Origin: Monosiga brevicollis MX1
Taxonomy: Eukaryota > Opisthokonta > Choanoflagellata > Craspedida > Salpingoecidae
Direction: 5' to 3'
Assembly: GCF_000002865.3 (NCBI RefSeq)
Contig: NW_001865043.1
Location: forward strand, 1,347,742-1,411,741
Length of the DNA stretch: 64,000 bases
In this document: positions 35,515 to 50,456 of the stretch, one piece after another
Layout: the number at the start of each line of letters is the position of its first letter
Numbering within the stretch: the stretch's first letter is position 1
The notes under the pieces: generated by a model
Seen by the model: only the letters and a program-made list of their open reading frames with translations
What the model was told of the DNA's origin: nothing
Database searches by the model: none
Translations under genes and position numbers: made by a program

Positions 35515-38500
35515 ATGTTTAGCTGGTTTCGACGTCGCCCCAGCTCGCCCCTTGCCGTGTCTGCGGACTCGGATCCCATCCAGGTTGGCCTGGCGTAATC
35601 CACGCCCGTTATTCTTTGTAACGCATTCAACCCTTGTGGCCATGGTTGCCAAGCTCATAGCTGCTAACTCATATCCTTGTACCTACATGCTTGGTCAGCA
35701 ATTGATGGATGCCGTCCTCAACGACCGCTCTTCCCAGATACAAGCCCTTCTTGATACCAACAAGCTTGATGTTCACTTTCGCTACGGCCGAGCCAAGCGT
35801 GGCCTGTGCCACACGGCGGCCAGCTTTGGTGCTTATCAATGCCTGCGCCTGCTCGCGGCACGCGGCTGCGACATCAACCAGCGCGATGTCGGCAACCTCA
35901 CCCCCATTATGCTAGCTGCTCGCAACGGCCACAGCGCCACCGTCTCTTTGCTCGTCAAAGAACTCCATGCCGGTGCGGCCCGGCTGTTTGTTTCTAAAGG
36001 CCAGAAACGGTTCAGCACAAGGCAGGATTTGCTCAGTTCTTCAGGTCCTGGGTAGCTCACGGCCAACGGTCTGGGTCCCGTTGCCTGCGCCCAACCCTAC
36101 ACAGATTTGACGGCCACGGACGACGTCGGGTTTACGGTGCTGCATTGGCTTGCCAGCAACGGTCGCCACGAACCCCTGGCCATGCTCCTCAAGTCTGGGC
36201 TTGACATCCACACCCGAGACCGCCACCAAAGGGTGCGCTTCCCGTCCCAACACACGGGGTTCATCCGGCTGTGATCTTGAGTAGGCCACCGTATCTCTCA
36301 CCACCTACTGGACCCATAGACGTTGCTGCACGTAGCGTGTCATGCAGGACATCACAATGTGGTTCGCTTCTTGCTGCGCAACGGCATGGATGTCAACGGC
36401 ACGGATGAGGATCGGCGCACCGCCTTGCATCACGTCTGCATCCACAACCAGCTGACCTGTGTGGAAATACTCTTGGCGCATCATGCCATCTTTGGGCCTG
36501 ACAGGTAGGAACCTGCCACCCGTCTGTTGGCCGGATGCGTCCTTGTGGTACGGCAATGATATCCAGTCTCACGCATTCCCTCTTACCCATCTGGTATTAT
36601 CGGGGAATTGGTTCAGCATGGGCATGACACCAATGCAATACTCCCTGCAAAATCCCGAACCAAAACTTCTGCTGATGCTGCTTGATTACTATCCGGCCGG
36701 CTTCAAGGATATTTGGGCCGCCGCTCGTGACGCCAGCGTAGAGATTGCGCCGGTATGTCCTCCTCAGGCTACAGTGGCCTGACGATATCTTTGTGCCTGT
36801 GGGCTCAATTTGGGGCTGCTCGCCGCTGCCACATAGATTGTTCGAGTTCTGTCCCTCTGGTGTACACAGCACGGGCCCAATGTTATCAAGGTGCAGCTTT
36901 GTTCGCGCGTAACCATCATTATTGCCAGCCCTGTGCGGGTTGTCGCCTCACCTGCACTTGCTCCTTTGCGTCCAAATCCCCAGGACGTCCTCAATACCCT
37001 GGTGGATCAGTATGGGACTTTGGTCAAGAGCAGTCTGTGCCACACGTCCGGGCAGCAGATTGAAGTGGCGGGAGCTCAGCGCTTTGCCTCCTTGATCGAG
37101 GGTGTTGTGAATACGCTCCGCCTTGATGGCGAGCTAGCCAAGGAATCCCTACTTCACCACCACGCTGCCTCCATTCTCGGTCGCCTGCTGGAGGTTGGCA
37201 ATGGCTCTCTCGCTCATGGCCCATTCCACCCGGAGGCCCCGCAGCAATGACAAAATCTCCTCATCCTCACTCTCGGCTTTTCTCGGTCTCCCCGTCTCTC
37301 TGTCTCCCTTCTCCTCTTTTGCGCACGTGTGCGGTTTGCACCTTCCACGCAGACCAAAATGGTGATGGGCTCTTGGATGGACATCTTGACGGCCGAGCTG
37401 GGGGAAGCAGCTTCGGCAACATCGACCGACTCAGAGACAGCTCCCGTAGCGCCACCCATACACAGCGTGTATCTGGAGCGCTTGGCCGGCATCTTGGCCA
37501 GCTTCTTCCATTTGGGTCGTTTGTGGCTGGTAGAGAATTCCGAGTACCGGCTGCAGGAGTTGAGCAGCGACACCACCCAAGACTGGCTCGGCCAATATCT
37601 GCCTCTGTTCGAAGCGTGGATTCAAGAGGACTGCCGTGTCTTCCTGCATCAATTTGGTTTTATCATGGACTGCTCTCGCCTCCTACCCCGTGCGTGCTGA
37701 CTGGCTCTTCAAACCGATTCCAAAAAGCTCTTCCGAAACACCTCGTGATTATCTTCCGGCTCGCAATTGTACCCTCACTATGTGCTGTGGTGGTAGACTT
37801 TCAAAACATTTTGCAAACAGGGCCGGTGCAAATTCGCCTCGAGTGGCTGCAAGAGCATTTACCCGGTCGTCTGGCCGCCGCCGAGAGCAACGGGCGTGCC
37901 CAACACTCGCCGACGTTGACCGTGGACCGCAGTGCTCTTCTGGACTCTTCGTGCCAGCGTCTGCTGCGCATGGATGCCCTAGAACTGCAGCGGGCGCTAG
38001 ACATTACTTTTGCTGATGAGGCCGGCCAGGTATGAATGGGTTGTCGTTGGTGCTGTGATTCGTCAATGCACCAGTCGTGTGCAGCCGCGCTGTGCTGACC
38101 CATTTGATGATGCAGGGACAAGGTGTGGTACGCGAGTGGTTCAACCTGTTGAGCAAGGAACTTTTCAATCCCGACTACGCCCTCTTCGTCGATTCAGAGG
38201 GTGGGTGCATGCCTACCCACACATGGCGGCTTCCGTGGACGCAGAGGCAATTGCAAGGCGCAACAGGGCCACGGCGGCGATCCTCGTTCTTGTCTCAGGC
38301 ATCTTCCTCACGCATCCATCCTTTTGGCGGAATCATCCTTGTGCCCATAGACGGCGCTATCATTCACTCCGGCTCTCATGTCAATGCCGATCACCTCAGC
38401 TACTACCGCTTTGCCGGCCGTCTTCTGGCGTTGGCGATTATTCACAGGATCACCCCGGGTATCCAGCTCTCCCGCGTTCTTATTTGTCAGATGATGGGCC

Positions 38501-39916
38501 TACCGCCCTCATTGCAGGTAAGGGGATGGGCGCCTGTCTTGTCTGACGCTTGCTGGGGTGAATTCACGAGGGCGCTTAACCTGCATTCCACTGATGGCGT
38601 TTTGACTGGCTCTATCGCACGCGCCGTTGCAACTCTTGTGGGTGCTCAGGACTTGCGGCTTCTTGATCCTCAATTTGTTCAATCCACCCAGTGGTTGTTG
38701 GATCACGACGTGGAGCAAGCAGGTCTGGACCTGACGTTTGCCGTCGACGTGTTTGAGTACGGCCAGCAAACCACCGTGGAGCTGATTCCTCGCGGCGCTT
38801 CGATTGCCGTGACTGAGGTGTGTGCGCCCTCTTCGCTTCAGTTTGTGCCGCCTTGACAGTTTTACATGACTCAATCTTGTTTCCACATGTTGCTGGCCTC
38901 AGGTCAACAAGGCACAGTATGTATCACTTCTGTGCGCACACAAGGCGGGAACTGATATTCGTGCTCAGGTGGCGGCACTCCGCGAGGGCTGGAGTGACAT
39001 TATTCAGCCTCAACTTCAAGTGTACGGCTGCCCTGTCCTGGTGCTCAGATCTGCTTTACGTGAGGGTGATGCCGTAATGTTCATGGTTGGGTAATTGCCG
39101 CGTCTGGTGGCAGGCTGATAAGCGTGGATGAAGTTCAAGCGCTGGTTGCTGGACAGCACCAGCTTGATGTCAACGCTTGGCGCGCCCATACGGAATACAG
39201 GTGGGTTACTGCCATGACCAGCCCTAGTGTCAGAGGTCGAAACTCTCATCAACAGTGTTTATGGGCATGCACAGTAACTTTGAGCCGACCGACGACGTGA
39301 TTGTGTGGTTTTGGGAGCTTGTCGAGGGGATGAGCGAGGCACAGCGCGCCCTCTTGCTGCAGTTTGCAACTGGCAGCTCCAAGCTACCCCATGGTGGTTT
39401 TCCTGCTTTGGTAAGAGCGAATGGAGCAAGTCTTGGTCAGGAACTTTTGGGCAGCTATCAAATGTAGCTCATGGTGGGTGGTGATTCGCGTTTGTGGTTG
39501 GCATAGAAACTGCTGAATCAGTGCGCGTTTACAGTGTCGCGGGCCACGGATATGAATGCGGCACACGCTCGGGCCGCCGCTCGAGCAGCGCAGGTCGTTG
39601 CACCCGTCGACCCTGATGTGCATGGTGTACCCAATGATCCCTCGCGAGAACCTCGGGACGGGCTGGACGGGCTGGATGGCCAGCCTTTACCCACGGCCAG
39701 CACTTGGTACGGGCTTGTTTTGCAATCTTCGCTTGTGCCCGCGTGACGTGCTTGACCTGTTGGTACCAATCTTGCTCATGCGTCTGCCGGTCCTCCACCT
39801 GATGCTTGGCATACAGCTTCAACCTATTACGTTTGCCCGAGTATTCCAGCAAGGCGGCCTTGGCCAAGGCACTGACACTAGCCCTTGAGTATGGCAAGGA
39901 TGTTCAACTAGCTTAG
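35515..39916 (+). CDS. HACE1: HACE1-type ankyrin-repeat HECT E3 ubiquitin ligase
   Basis: A multi-exon gene starting MFSWFRRRPSSP at ATG 35515. N-terminal ankyrin repeats include RGCDINQRDVGNLTPIMLAA, GFTVLHWLASNGRHEPLAML and HVACHAGHHNVVRFLLRNG (about 35700-36510). A spacer helical region runs to about 38000. The HECT domain shows VVREWFNLLSKELFNPDYAL, HLSYYRFAGRLLALAI, a GLDLTFAVD block, VIVWFWELVEGMSEAQRALL and QFATGSSKLPHGGF, all close to human HACE1. The catalytic cysteine lies in LPTASTCFNLLRLPEY. Its codon is split, TG at 39705-39706 and C at 39817. The last exon ends at TAG 39914 with the C-terminal tail. Human HACE1 ubiquitinates active Rac1; that substrate is not provable here. Two exons around 36590-37250 are loosely placed. 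Confidence 0.92.
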
Positions 39917-40172
39917 AAGATGGCGTGGTGCCTATCGAGCACGTGGGTTCTTTGGCCGCCCCGTGTCGGGGACAGAGTGACGTCACTGGGGTGGATATTC
40001 GAAACAGCCGCACGAATGAGGCAACTGCCAGCAGATCAAAAGTTCTCATGCGATGGGAACTAGGCCGGCAATGGTATAAGCGAGCGGCTCAATTTTTTTT
40101 TTAATTGACAAATGAAGGGGGTATCTCGCAATTTTTTTTGATTTTCCAACACAACCGGCGACTCTGCAGTAC
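39917..40172. other. convergent intergenic region, nothing seen
   Basis: A short tail-to-tail spacer with two T-runs (about 40091-40101 and 40131-40139) that probably belong to the 3' regions of the flanking genes. No repeat tract. Confidence 0.6.
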
Positions 40173-41421
40173 TCAGTCATCCCACTCGTCGTCATCAACC
40201 CCTTCAAGATCGGCACCGGGTAGAGGGTCACTGGCTTGCGTTCCAGCCTGGGATTTCCAAAAGGCAGGGGGCCGATTTGTGAGGCAGGCATGCGCATGGA
40301 TTGGCGCAATCACTTTCACTCGGGCGGCAAGGGACAGCACTGATCAATTACCTTGCTCAAGACTTTGTCGGTCCAGGAGGCGCTGTCTTCCTTGATGCCT
40401 TGGCCTACGCCAGCGGTAAAGTTGGTGACGTGCTTGACACTGCCATCCACGCTCGTGATGGATTCTAAAGGTCCCAGGCGGGTGTTGATGAGGAGGGCTC
40501 ATTTGAGTCGTGTCGAACACGAACGGGTGCACGGCGACAATGCGATGTGCAAGGGAAATTCCAAACGCACCGATGAAGCACGAGTCGCGATGGGTACGCA
40601 GGCGATATTCTTCACCGGGAATCAAATCCAGCTTCAAAAGTGTGGCTTCATCGCCTATGGTCCAACAATCATCGCCAAGAATAAGCGGGACGAAGCCATG
40701 GCAACAGAGCCCGAAGGGGGTTGGCATTGCTTGCGCCACCAATTGGCGTGTTAGAGCACCAGGGTGCGAAGGGACCGGGGCGACTTTGTTGACCTAGAAA
40801 GTTGAAGAGGTCCCGGCCGGCCAGTTGACGACGGGGTTTGCTGGCGAGCAGGCGGTCAGCGCCAGCGTAAATCCGAGAGGAGACTGATTCGGCGGAGATG
40901 CGATCGGAGCGTCCCGCCGCTGTGGTGTACGACGAGTTGAGGTGGCCCGTGCGAGTCTTGGTGCTGCTGGAAACCACGACGTCTACCTCAACGCCATCCT
41001 TAAACTGTCGGGAGAGAGCGTCAACAAAGGCCAGTTCTACCTGAAGATACCGGACCTGAAGGAGCACATTGAAAACATGAGTCTGGTATCTGGAAAGTCT
41101 GTTCGAGCAGCAGGGGAAGTGGCAAGGCGATGGGCAAGACGAGGACGCATGCGACGCGCCTGTTGGCCACTGGGATCGGTCACAATCACACGGTTGGGCT
41201 TGGCTTCAAGCTTGCCCACGAAGATGATTCCATCGCCGCGGCTGTGAAGCAGGACCAGCGCTGTGAGCTCAAGCTGCAGAGCGGAAGCGGTGCGGCGAGC
41301 GGCGCAAGCATCCATACCTGCACAGCTCCCGCTGTGGATCGTAGGCAGCTGGCCACTTGACATAGCGGGTCGGACCACCCTGCAGCGCCTTGTCATCATA
41401 CAACATGTGTGCACGCGACAT
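40173..41421 (-). CDS. uncharacterised conserved-looking protein ending in acidic EWDD
   Basis: ATG at 41421 (MSRAHMLYDDKALQGG). Exons in order encode LELTALVLLHSRGDGIIFVG with NRVIVTDPSGQQ, then VELAFVDALSRQFKDGVEVD with a Ser/Thr/Arg-rich piece and LLASKPRRQLAGRDLFNF, then GDEATLLKLDLIP joined across a GTGAAG donor to ALLINTRLGPLESITS. The chain continues KHVTNFTAGVGQGIKEDSAS, and a last exon ends GVDDDEWDD at TGA 40173. The beta-rich first part (GIIFVGKLEAKPNRVIV) suggests a small folded domain. Acidic C-termini with a Trp often mediate protein binding. The family is not recognised. Two joins are doubtful: the first intron (phase conflict at the obvious donor) and the intron after SGQQ, which seems to begin with GC. 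Confidence 0.58.
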
Positions 41422-41651
41422 GGCGGCGGCGATTCAATCGGAAGCAGCACGACGCGCGACGACAGGAGAGAGACCCACAAAGCCGTCGCCTCAATAACTA
41501 AACATCTCTCTACGGATTCTAAGCTTGATGAGGTTAACATTTCTGCATTAACCATTGATATTTAGTATACATCATTGGTACAGCTCTGTGTGTTTGTGTG
41601 TGTGTGTGTGTCTCTCTCTCTCTCTCTCTGTCACACAGACACACACACACA

Positions 41652-41700
<49 letters not shown>

Positions 41701-42131
41701 TTTGCTCGCCGTGCCCTCTTGGGAAACGGCAGCTCCTTCTGCTGGGTGATGCTCTGCCCCCGTGCTCCGCCTGCTCTGGCGTAAGCGTCTTGCCTGGGAA
41801 CCCGCGACGCTTTTTATAAGAACCCTCGACGGTTTTGGGCGTAGTACGCTGTGTTACTTTTGAGAAAGCTCCTCGTGGGTACCGTGCCCCGTGCGAGCGC
41901 GTCCTCCTTGACAAGCGTCGGCGCCGGGCTTTGCCGACGGCATCTGGTGCAGGCCTTTCTAAAGTCTTCGCCACTCTTTTCTGTCTTGGTGGCTGTCGGG
42001 TCTGTCCGGACCGGACCGTCTCTTCCTTGGATTCCGAGAGCCTCGGCACCCACGCAGTTGCTAGGTGCTCTTCCCCCAACCTTCCGCGCGCGCCGCTTCA
42101 GGCTTTGGATTGGACACGCGTTGCTTTCTTC
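41422..42131. repeat. divergent intergenic region with GT/CT/CA repeats
   Basis: A compound microsatellite at about 41587-41699 runs (GT)n, (CT)n, then (CA)n, so the outer blocks are complementary and could form a hairpin. It lies between the uncharacterised gene (minus) and the TKL kinase (plus). The kinase frame stays open back to 41835 without an upstream ATG, so part of this is probably 5' UTR. Confidence 0.75.
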
Positions 42132-43805
42132 ATGGTGCCGCAGCCCGGGCGTTGGCCCGTGGAACAAGGTGGCCAGCGGCTATTAACACCCGTCATGTCG
42201 CAGCCTGGGAGCCCGCAGGGGCTGCGGCGAAGCGATGCTACGACCGAGGATCCCGACACGGCAACCATCGACTCACGGCCTTCACCCTTGACATCAGAGG
42301 GCTTTATCACCATCCCCGTGCGTGAGACCCTTAGTTTCTCCCCCATTTCCATAGAACACCGCAGCCGGCGGCGTGATACGAGCAGCAACAGCACCACCAC
42401 CATCGAAACAATTGGCGACATGCGGCGCTACTACCCCACCACCGAGCTACAACTCAGGACCGTCCTTGGAGAAGGCTCTTTTGGCTGCGTCTACGCTGGC
42501 CGTTGGCGCGGCCTCGATGTGGCCGTGAAATCTCTCTTTGACGACCAAATGTTCCAGGAAGAGGCTGAGCTTCTCTGCATGCTCTCTCATCGCCACATTG
42601 TGCGCTACATTGGCGAGTGCATCGTACAGGATGGCCAAGACCCGCCCGAGCTGATCGGGCCCAACAGCACCGGCCTTAGCTTTGCCCTTCCCGGTCGTTG
42701 TCTCATGATCACCGAACTGGCTGACCGTGGCACCCTGTATGAGACAATCTACACGTCCGAGTACAGCCACCTCCAGGCTGCGCGTTGGCTGTATGAGGTT
42801 GGCTCAGCTTTGGCGTACCTCCACTACGAGGCCCCCGTCAAGCTGCTGCACCTCGATGTCAAGCCCCTGAACATTTTGATGGCTTCTCAGGATGGATCAG
42901 TCGTTTGTAAACTGGCCGATCTCGGCACGGCCATGATAGCAGAATCCACTGAGGAAGCCGCCTGCGTCGAATCCCGCGACCAAAGTCTGCCGGGCGTGCG
43001 AGGCACCATCCGTTATCTGGCCCCCGAACTCATTCGTTCCGAGTGCATTTCTGACCGCGCCGATGTTTGGAGTTTTGGCGTGACTGCTTGCGAACTCTTT
43101 GCCAAGAGCATGCCCTTTGCGCAATATAGTAATAATCTCACGGTGACCTTTAAGCTCGGCAGTGGTAACATGCATCCAGACATCCCCTCGAGCATGCCCG
43201 CCTGTCTGCGCACAATTATTGCCAGCTGCTTTGCCCAGCAACACACCCAGCGACCCAGCTCCAACATGCTGCGTCATCAATTTGAGTCCGCCCTGATGGA
43301 GCTCGAAAATCCTCGGACCTCACGCCGTGATCAGTTTGCGCACCATCACACCGAGTCCATGGCCGAACCCACCTCCATATCTCCGCGCCAGGTGCGGCGG
43401 CACCAGTCCTTACCTCCCCGCCGACGACCTGCCCATCTTGATACCCTCGTAACAAATGCTTCCATCTTGGACGAAGATCCCGGCAGCCCCGCCCCGCTCA
43501 GTCCTTTTGATCTCAATGGCAACAACGAGCTTGTGGCCCAGCCAGAATCGCTGCGCACAGCGTCCGCCCAGACCGGGTTATCACCGCGCAAGCCGTGCAA
43601 CGAGGTCGAGGCTACCTTTTTCAACATGGCGCGGGCTGCTATGCTTCGTCATAAGCAGGGTCGCCTTGATAAACTGGCAGCTGAGCTGCAGGCCAAGGAA
43701 GAAAGACTGCGCAATTGGGAGACGGACTTGCAACACCGGGAAGCGGCTCTCCTCGCTCAGACGCCCGGCTCAGCCGTGGACTGCGCGCGCATCTCACTCG
43801 TTTAA
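42132..43805 (+). CDS. TKL-type protein kinase with C-terminal coiled coil
   Basis: A single exon encodes about 557 residues from ATG 42132 (MVPQPGRWP); ATG 42195 (MSQPGSP) is an alternative. After a polar N-terminus the kinase domain begins at LRTVLGEGSFGCVYAGRW, with the ATP Lys in DVAVKSL. The catalytic loop reads HLDVKPLNILM, so HRD is HLD but the catalytic Asp is kept. The magnesium motif is DLG instead of DFG. RYLAPELI and DVWSFGVTACELF follow. The overall look (GRWRGLDVAVK, HLDVKPLN) is tyrosine kinase-like (MLK/RAF/LISK group). The tail is Ser/Pro-rich and ends in a predicted coiled coil (KLAAELQAKEERLRNWE). It should be active as all key residues are present. Substrates are unknown. 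Confidence 0.85.
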   Translation: MVPQPGRWPVEQGGQRLLTPVMSQPGSPQGLRRSDATTEDPDTATIDSRPSPLTSEGFITIPVRETLSFSPISIEHRSRRRDTSSNSTTTIETIGDMRRYYPTTELQLRTVLGEGSFGCVYAGRWRGLDVAVKSLFDDQMFQEEAELLCMLSHRHIVRYIGECIVQDGQDPPELIGPNSTGLSFALPGRCLMITELADRGTLYETIYTSEYSHLQAARWLYEVGSALAYLHYEAPVKLLHLDVKPLNILMASQDGSVVCKLADLGTAMIAESTEEAACVESRDQSLPGVRGTIRYLAPELIRSECISDRADVWSFGVTACELFAKSMPFAQYSNNLTVTFKLGSGNMHPDIPSSMPACLRTIIASCFAQQHTQRPSSNMLRHQFESALMELENPRTSRRDQFAHHHTESMAEPTSISPRQVRRHQSLPPRRRPAHLDTLVTNASILDEDPGSPAPLSPFDLNGNNELVAQPESLRTASAQTGLSPRKPCNEVEATFFNMARAAMLRHKQGRLDKLAAELQAKEERLRNWETDLQHREAALLAQTPGSAVDCARISLV

Positions 43806-44182
43806 CATACCACCGGCGGCTTCGGAGGTTTTGGTACTCAACCGTATCAGGTTTCCTTCCGACGGCTCGCGACCCCACGCTTGAGGCAAAGGGGCATAAA
43901 GAAACACTGTTTTTGACTTCCGATTAATGCCGCGTTAAGAGCAGCAGAGTAATTCATTTTTTGATCAAAAGAGAGTTTGGGTTGTTTCGATAAGTGTCTC
44001 GGGAGGGAACTCAAGCCATCGTCTCGAGCAAGATGAAGCAGCAACAAAGTGGCCACAACGGCACAGGAGATGAAAGATGAAAATGTACACACAAGAAAGT
44101 CAAGAAAGACAAGCCACAGTCAAAAAGCAGGCAACAGGGACTTGATCATCCCACCGGTCCCAGGAGCAGCGTGAGACAGCAA
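43806..44182. other. convergent intergenic region, nothing seen
   Basis: A tail-to-tail spacer between the TKL kinase and the TAO kinase. No repeat tract, RNA gene or coding signal was recognised. Confidence 0.6.
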
Positions 44183-45354
44183 CTATGGCAAGTGCCACTC
44201 AGCGCCCAAGTTGGAGATGCGGTTCTGCTCTTCATTAACAATGGCGGTGCGCTCTTCAACCAACCCATCTAGCTTTGCCTGGGCCCGCTCAATCGTATCC
44301 TTGCGCGCTGCAAGAAAGTGATTCAACTCCATTGCCTTGTACTTATCAGCGGCATCCCGTTCCTGCTCCATTCGAGTGTCAAGCTCAGCCATGGCAGCGC
44401 GGTGGGCCATCTCCATGTTCTCCCGCTGAGCGGCCTGGTTGCGACCAAGTGTGGCCACCTCTTCGGCCTGAAGTCGTTTGAGTCGGTTCATCTCCTTGAG
44501 TTGTTCCTCCGACAGACGGACAGTAGCTATAGCGCAACAAATGCGAGAAACCAACATGAGAAAATGAACGCGAGGCGAGGCCGTAATCCCCCCACCGGAC
44601 ACAGCGGGCAGGTGACCCCACGCACCAATGCTAATGACTTCCGAGCGTGCGGCCTTGAGGCCCTCCTTCTTCAGCTTGTCGAGCTTCTTTGCTTCGGCCC
44701 GATCGACAGTGGATTTGCGGTCGTCCAGGTCGCGCAGCTCGGGCACATTGCGTGTGCTGGCTTCAAAGGTCTCCTGAACCTCGGGATCAAACAGACTCAG
44801 CTTCTTGAGCTTTTTCTCCGCGCTACGAGATTGTGTAGCTTGGCGCTTGCGAATGCTTTCGTGGGCCGCATCATGTTCATCGTCGAGATGCTGCTTCTCC
44901 AGAGCGTGCCGCTCAGTCTGATACTGGCTCTCCAACACGTGCTTTTGTTCCAGGTGCTCCTTCATCATGTGATGCACATCACCCGTCTTGTTCGCGGCCG
45001 CCAGTTCTATCCTTTCTCGCAAGTGCTTCTCCTTCATGTCAAGCTCCTGTACGAGGCGAAGGCGAGTAAGCATCGAGTGCGGGGCACGGCCAGCGCATAA
45101 AGGTGACTGATGACGCGGGCGCGTGGCAAAGTTCAGCCCTCACAGGCAGCATGACTTACATCGGTGAGGTTTTTGTGCTTGAGCTGCGCCTCCTCCATCT
45201 CTTGCTGGGCTCGGAACACCTTACTGGCCGAAGCGATATACGTGGCCTTTTTCGCCTGCACAAACGGAGAGACATGGAATGAGCCATCCGCACGCAAGTG
45301 GAGAAGCATGAGCCAACAAAGATTGACAAGTTGCCAAGACGCGCACGCAGTCAG

Positions 45355-45394
<40 letters not shown>

Positions 45395-47668
45395 CGTAGC
45401 AAGCTTGCAATGGCGGATTGGCTGCTGCTGATGGCAACGCACCTCAAAGTCGTCTTTGGCTCGAGTCTCCATGGTGGCCTTGTCGCGCTTGTGTTCGTCC
45501 TTGCGGGTTTTGCGCTCATCCTTGGCCAACTTTTCATGCGCCCTTTGAAGTTCTTTTGCCCGGTCGTGGATGGCGCGATTGCTTTCCTTTTCTCGCTCAC
45601 GCGCAAACTTGTCCACATCCTTTTCATGGACTCGGCGCTGGCGCTGCTGCTGCGTTTGGAGCTCAGATAATGCCTTTTCGCGCTCCTGAGCAAACATGGA
45701 CTCGGCTCGGTCATGGATGCGGCGAAGATCGTCCAGCTGCTCACCCACAACACAAGACCTGCTCGTGAGAACCTCAAAGCAGCCAAGAACGGTGCAAAAC
45801 AACGCCAGGAAACCAAAAACCAAACAACCAAAACAAGAGCAGAAGTACAGCCAAATCAGGACACGAGCAGTTCCAAACCTGCTCGTTGAGGCGGCGCCGC
45901 AGCTGTGTCTCTTCAATGCGTTGTTTCTTCTCCAGGAGTTTCTTTTCGTCTGTAAGCTTTTTCTGCAACTTGCGCAATGCCTTCATTTGGCCCTCAACCA
46001 GGACGCTGAGCTTGGATTCCTTGACATCCACAGCGCGTCGGGTGGGCATTTTGAGGGTATTGTATTTTTGAGCGCGAACAGTGGCCTCTTGCTCGGCGCT
46101 GAGAGAGGGTGCGGCGACCGACTCGGCGCCATCTTCTTCTTCCGCCACAGATTCGAGCTCGTCGTTGTTGGACGCCTCGGTCTCTGCGGCGGGCGAGGCG
46201 GCGCCTGCGTTGACTGTGAGCTCTGCAATGCGGGAAATATCCGGTTGGGTGTGGCCTTGAACGGCAGCCAGAGTCCGAACAATGAGGTTGTTGATGGTGT
46301 GTTGGGTTGTTTGGGGGGCCTGGGTAAGAAATGGGTCGGCCAGTAAGCTTGTAGCGGTACCGCGATCAACCGGGTCCTTGGCCACGCAGCGTGCGAGGAA
46401 AGCACGAAATTCAGTGGACCACGTGTCTGCTTTGAGGGTGGGGGGGTCGCGTTGCGGGATGTGGTAGAGGGCAGACATGGACTGCCGGAGCACAGACAAA
46501 CAAGGCGGATGCAATGCGGTACCGAGGTGGGCAATGAGGGCTTGACCAAGGGGTGGTAATGGAACCATCACGCATTCGACACAGGGTGCTCGACTCGAAG
46601 CATATTCAGCAGGCCAAAAAGACGGATTGGGGCTTACCTGCATTTCAAAGAGAGGGGGGTTCATCTCGGCCATCTCAATGACAAAGATGCCAAAGGACCA
46701 GATATCTACCGGGTAGGAATAGGTGCCCGTGTCCATAGCCATGATGACCTCGGGGGCGATCCAGTAGGGAGACCCGACAAACGAATTGCATCGGCCGTCC
46801 TTTTTGGAAAGATCAGCGCTAGTACCTGCAGTGAAGCAAGTTGCGGATGGGCATTGCCTGGTGAGAAGCGCGGTGATTTATGTTGAAAGACAAGGCTCAA
46901 GCATGAATGAGGACCCACCAAAGTCTGCAAGTTTGACAACGCCGTTGTCGCTGACGAGAATGTTTTTGGCTTTGATATCGCGATGAATCTTTTCCGAGTT
47001 GTGAAGGTACTCGAGACCTTTGAGGACGTTGAAGCTGATGTCACGGATTTCAGCTTCGTAGAGCGGTGATTTGAGGGCTTGGATGGCGTCAAAGACGCTG
47101 CCTTGGCAAAAGTCCATGACGATCCAAACTTTGTTGTTGGTCGAGAAGAAAGCCCCCTTCAGGTTGGTCAGGTGGGGGCTTTTGATGCCTTTGAGAAACT
47201 TGATCTCCTTCAGAATGTCGTCAAATTCCTATTGTGGGGTAAACGCGAGATGGGCGACGTGGCATGAGTTGCAAGGGCGCGCTTACGGGGTCATCAATGT
47301 CAGCGGGTCCAAGCCAAACCTCGCGGGACTTTTTCTTAAACTTCTTGATGGCTACAACCTCATTGTTGCGCAAATCCAGGGCCTGACGGAAGGCGTCCAC
47401 GGGATGGAGTTGGCGGGCATGCGTATTGAGTCAAGCGCGCAGGCGCTGGCAGTGCAAAAGGGTACTTCGATGCCAAGAGCGTCCAATGGCAGCGGCTTGG
47501 CAGGGCTGGGCCACTCACCTTGAACACGTCGGCATAGGCGCCATGGCCTACGGCTTCAAGGTCCTTGAAGAGGACTTCGGGCTTCTCGGGGGAGATTTGG
47601 CCATCAATCACGGCATCGAGCTGATACTGCTTGAGCGTGCCCGAGGCACGCGCTGCGGCCTCGGCCAT
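44183..47668 (-). CDS. TAO-family Ste20 kinase (TAOK)
   Basis: Start ATG 47668 (MAEAAARASGTLKQYQ). The kinase domain sits in the first exons: AVGHGAYADVFK, EVVAIKKFKKKS, a long EFDDILKEIKFLKG helix, IHRDIKAKNILVSDNGVVKL with the catalytic Asp, LADFG, SFVGSPYWIAPEVIMAMD and DIWSFGIFVIEMAE. MSALYHIPQRDPPTL is diagnostic for TAO kinases. An acidic linker (NDELESVAEEEDGAE) then leads to a very long coiled coil that fills the remaining exons (EQMKALRKLQKKLTDEKK-type, AREREKESNRAIHDRAKE, MMKEHLEQKHVLESQYQTER), ending in GAEWHLP at 44183. The kinase-plus-coiled-coil layout equals metazoan TAOK1-3, which act upstream of Hippo and p38 and bind microtubules (family knowledge). One intron holds a (GT)n run at about 45358-45390. 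Confidence 0.95.
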
Positions 47669-50456
<2,788 letters not shown>

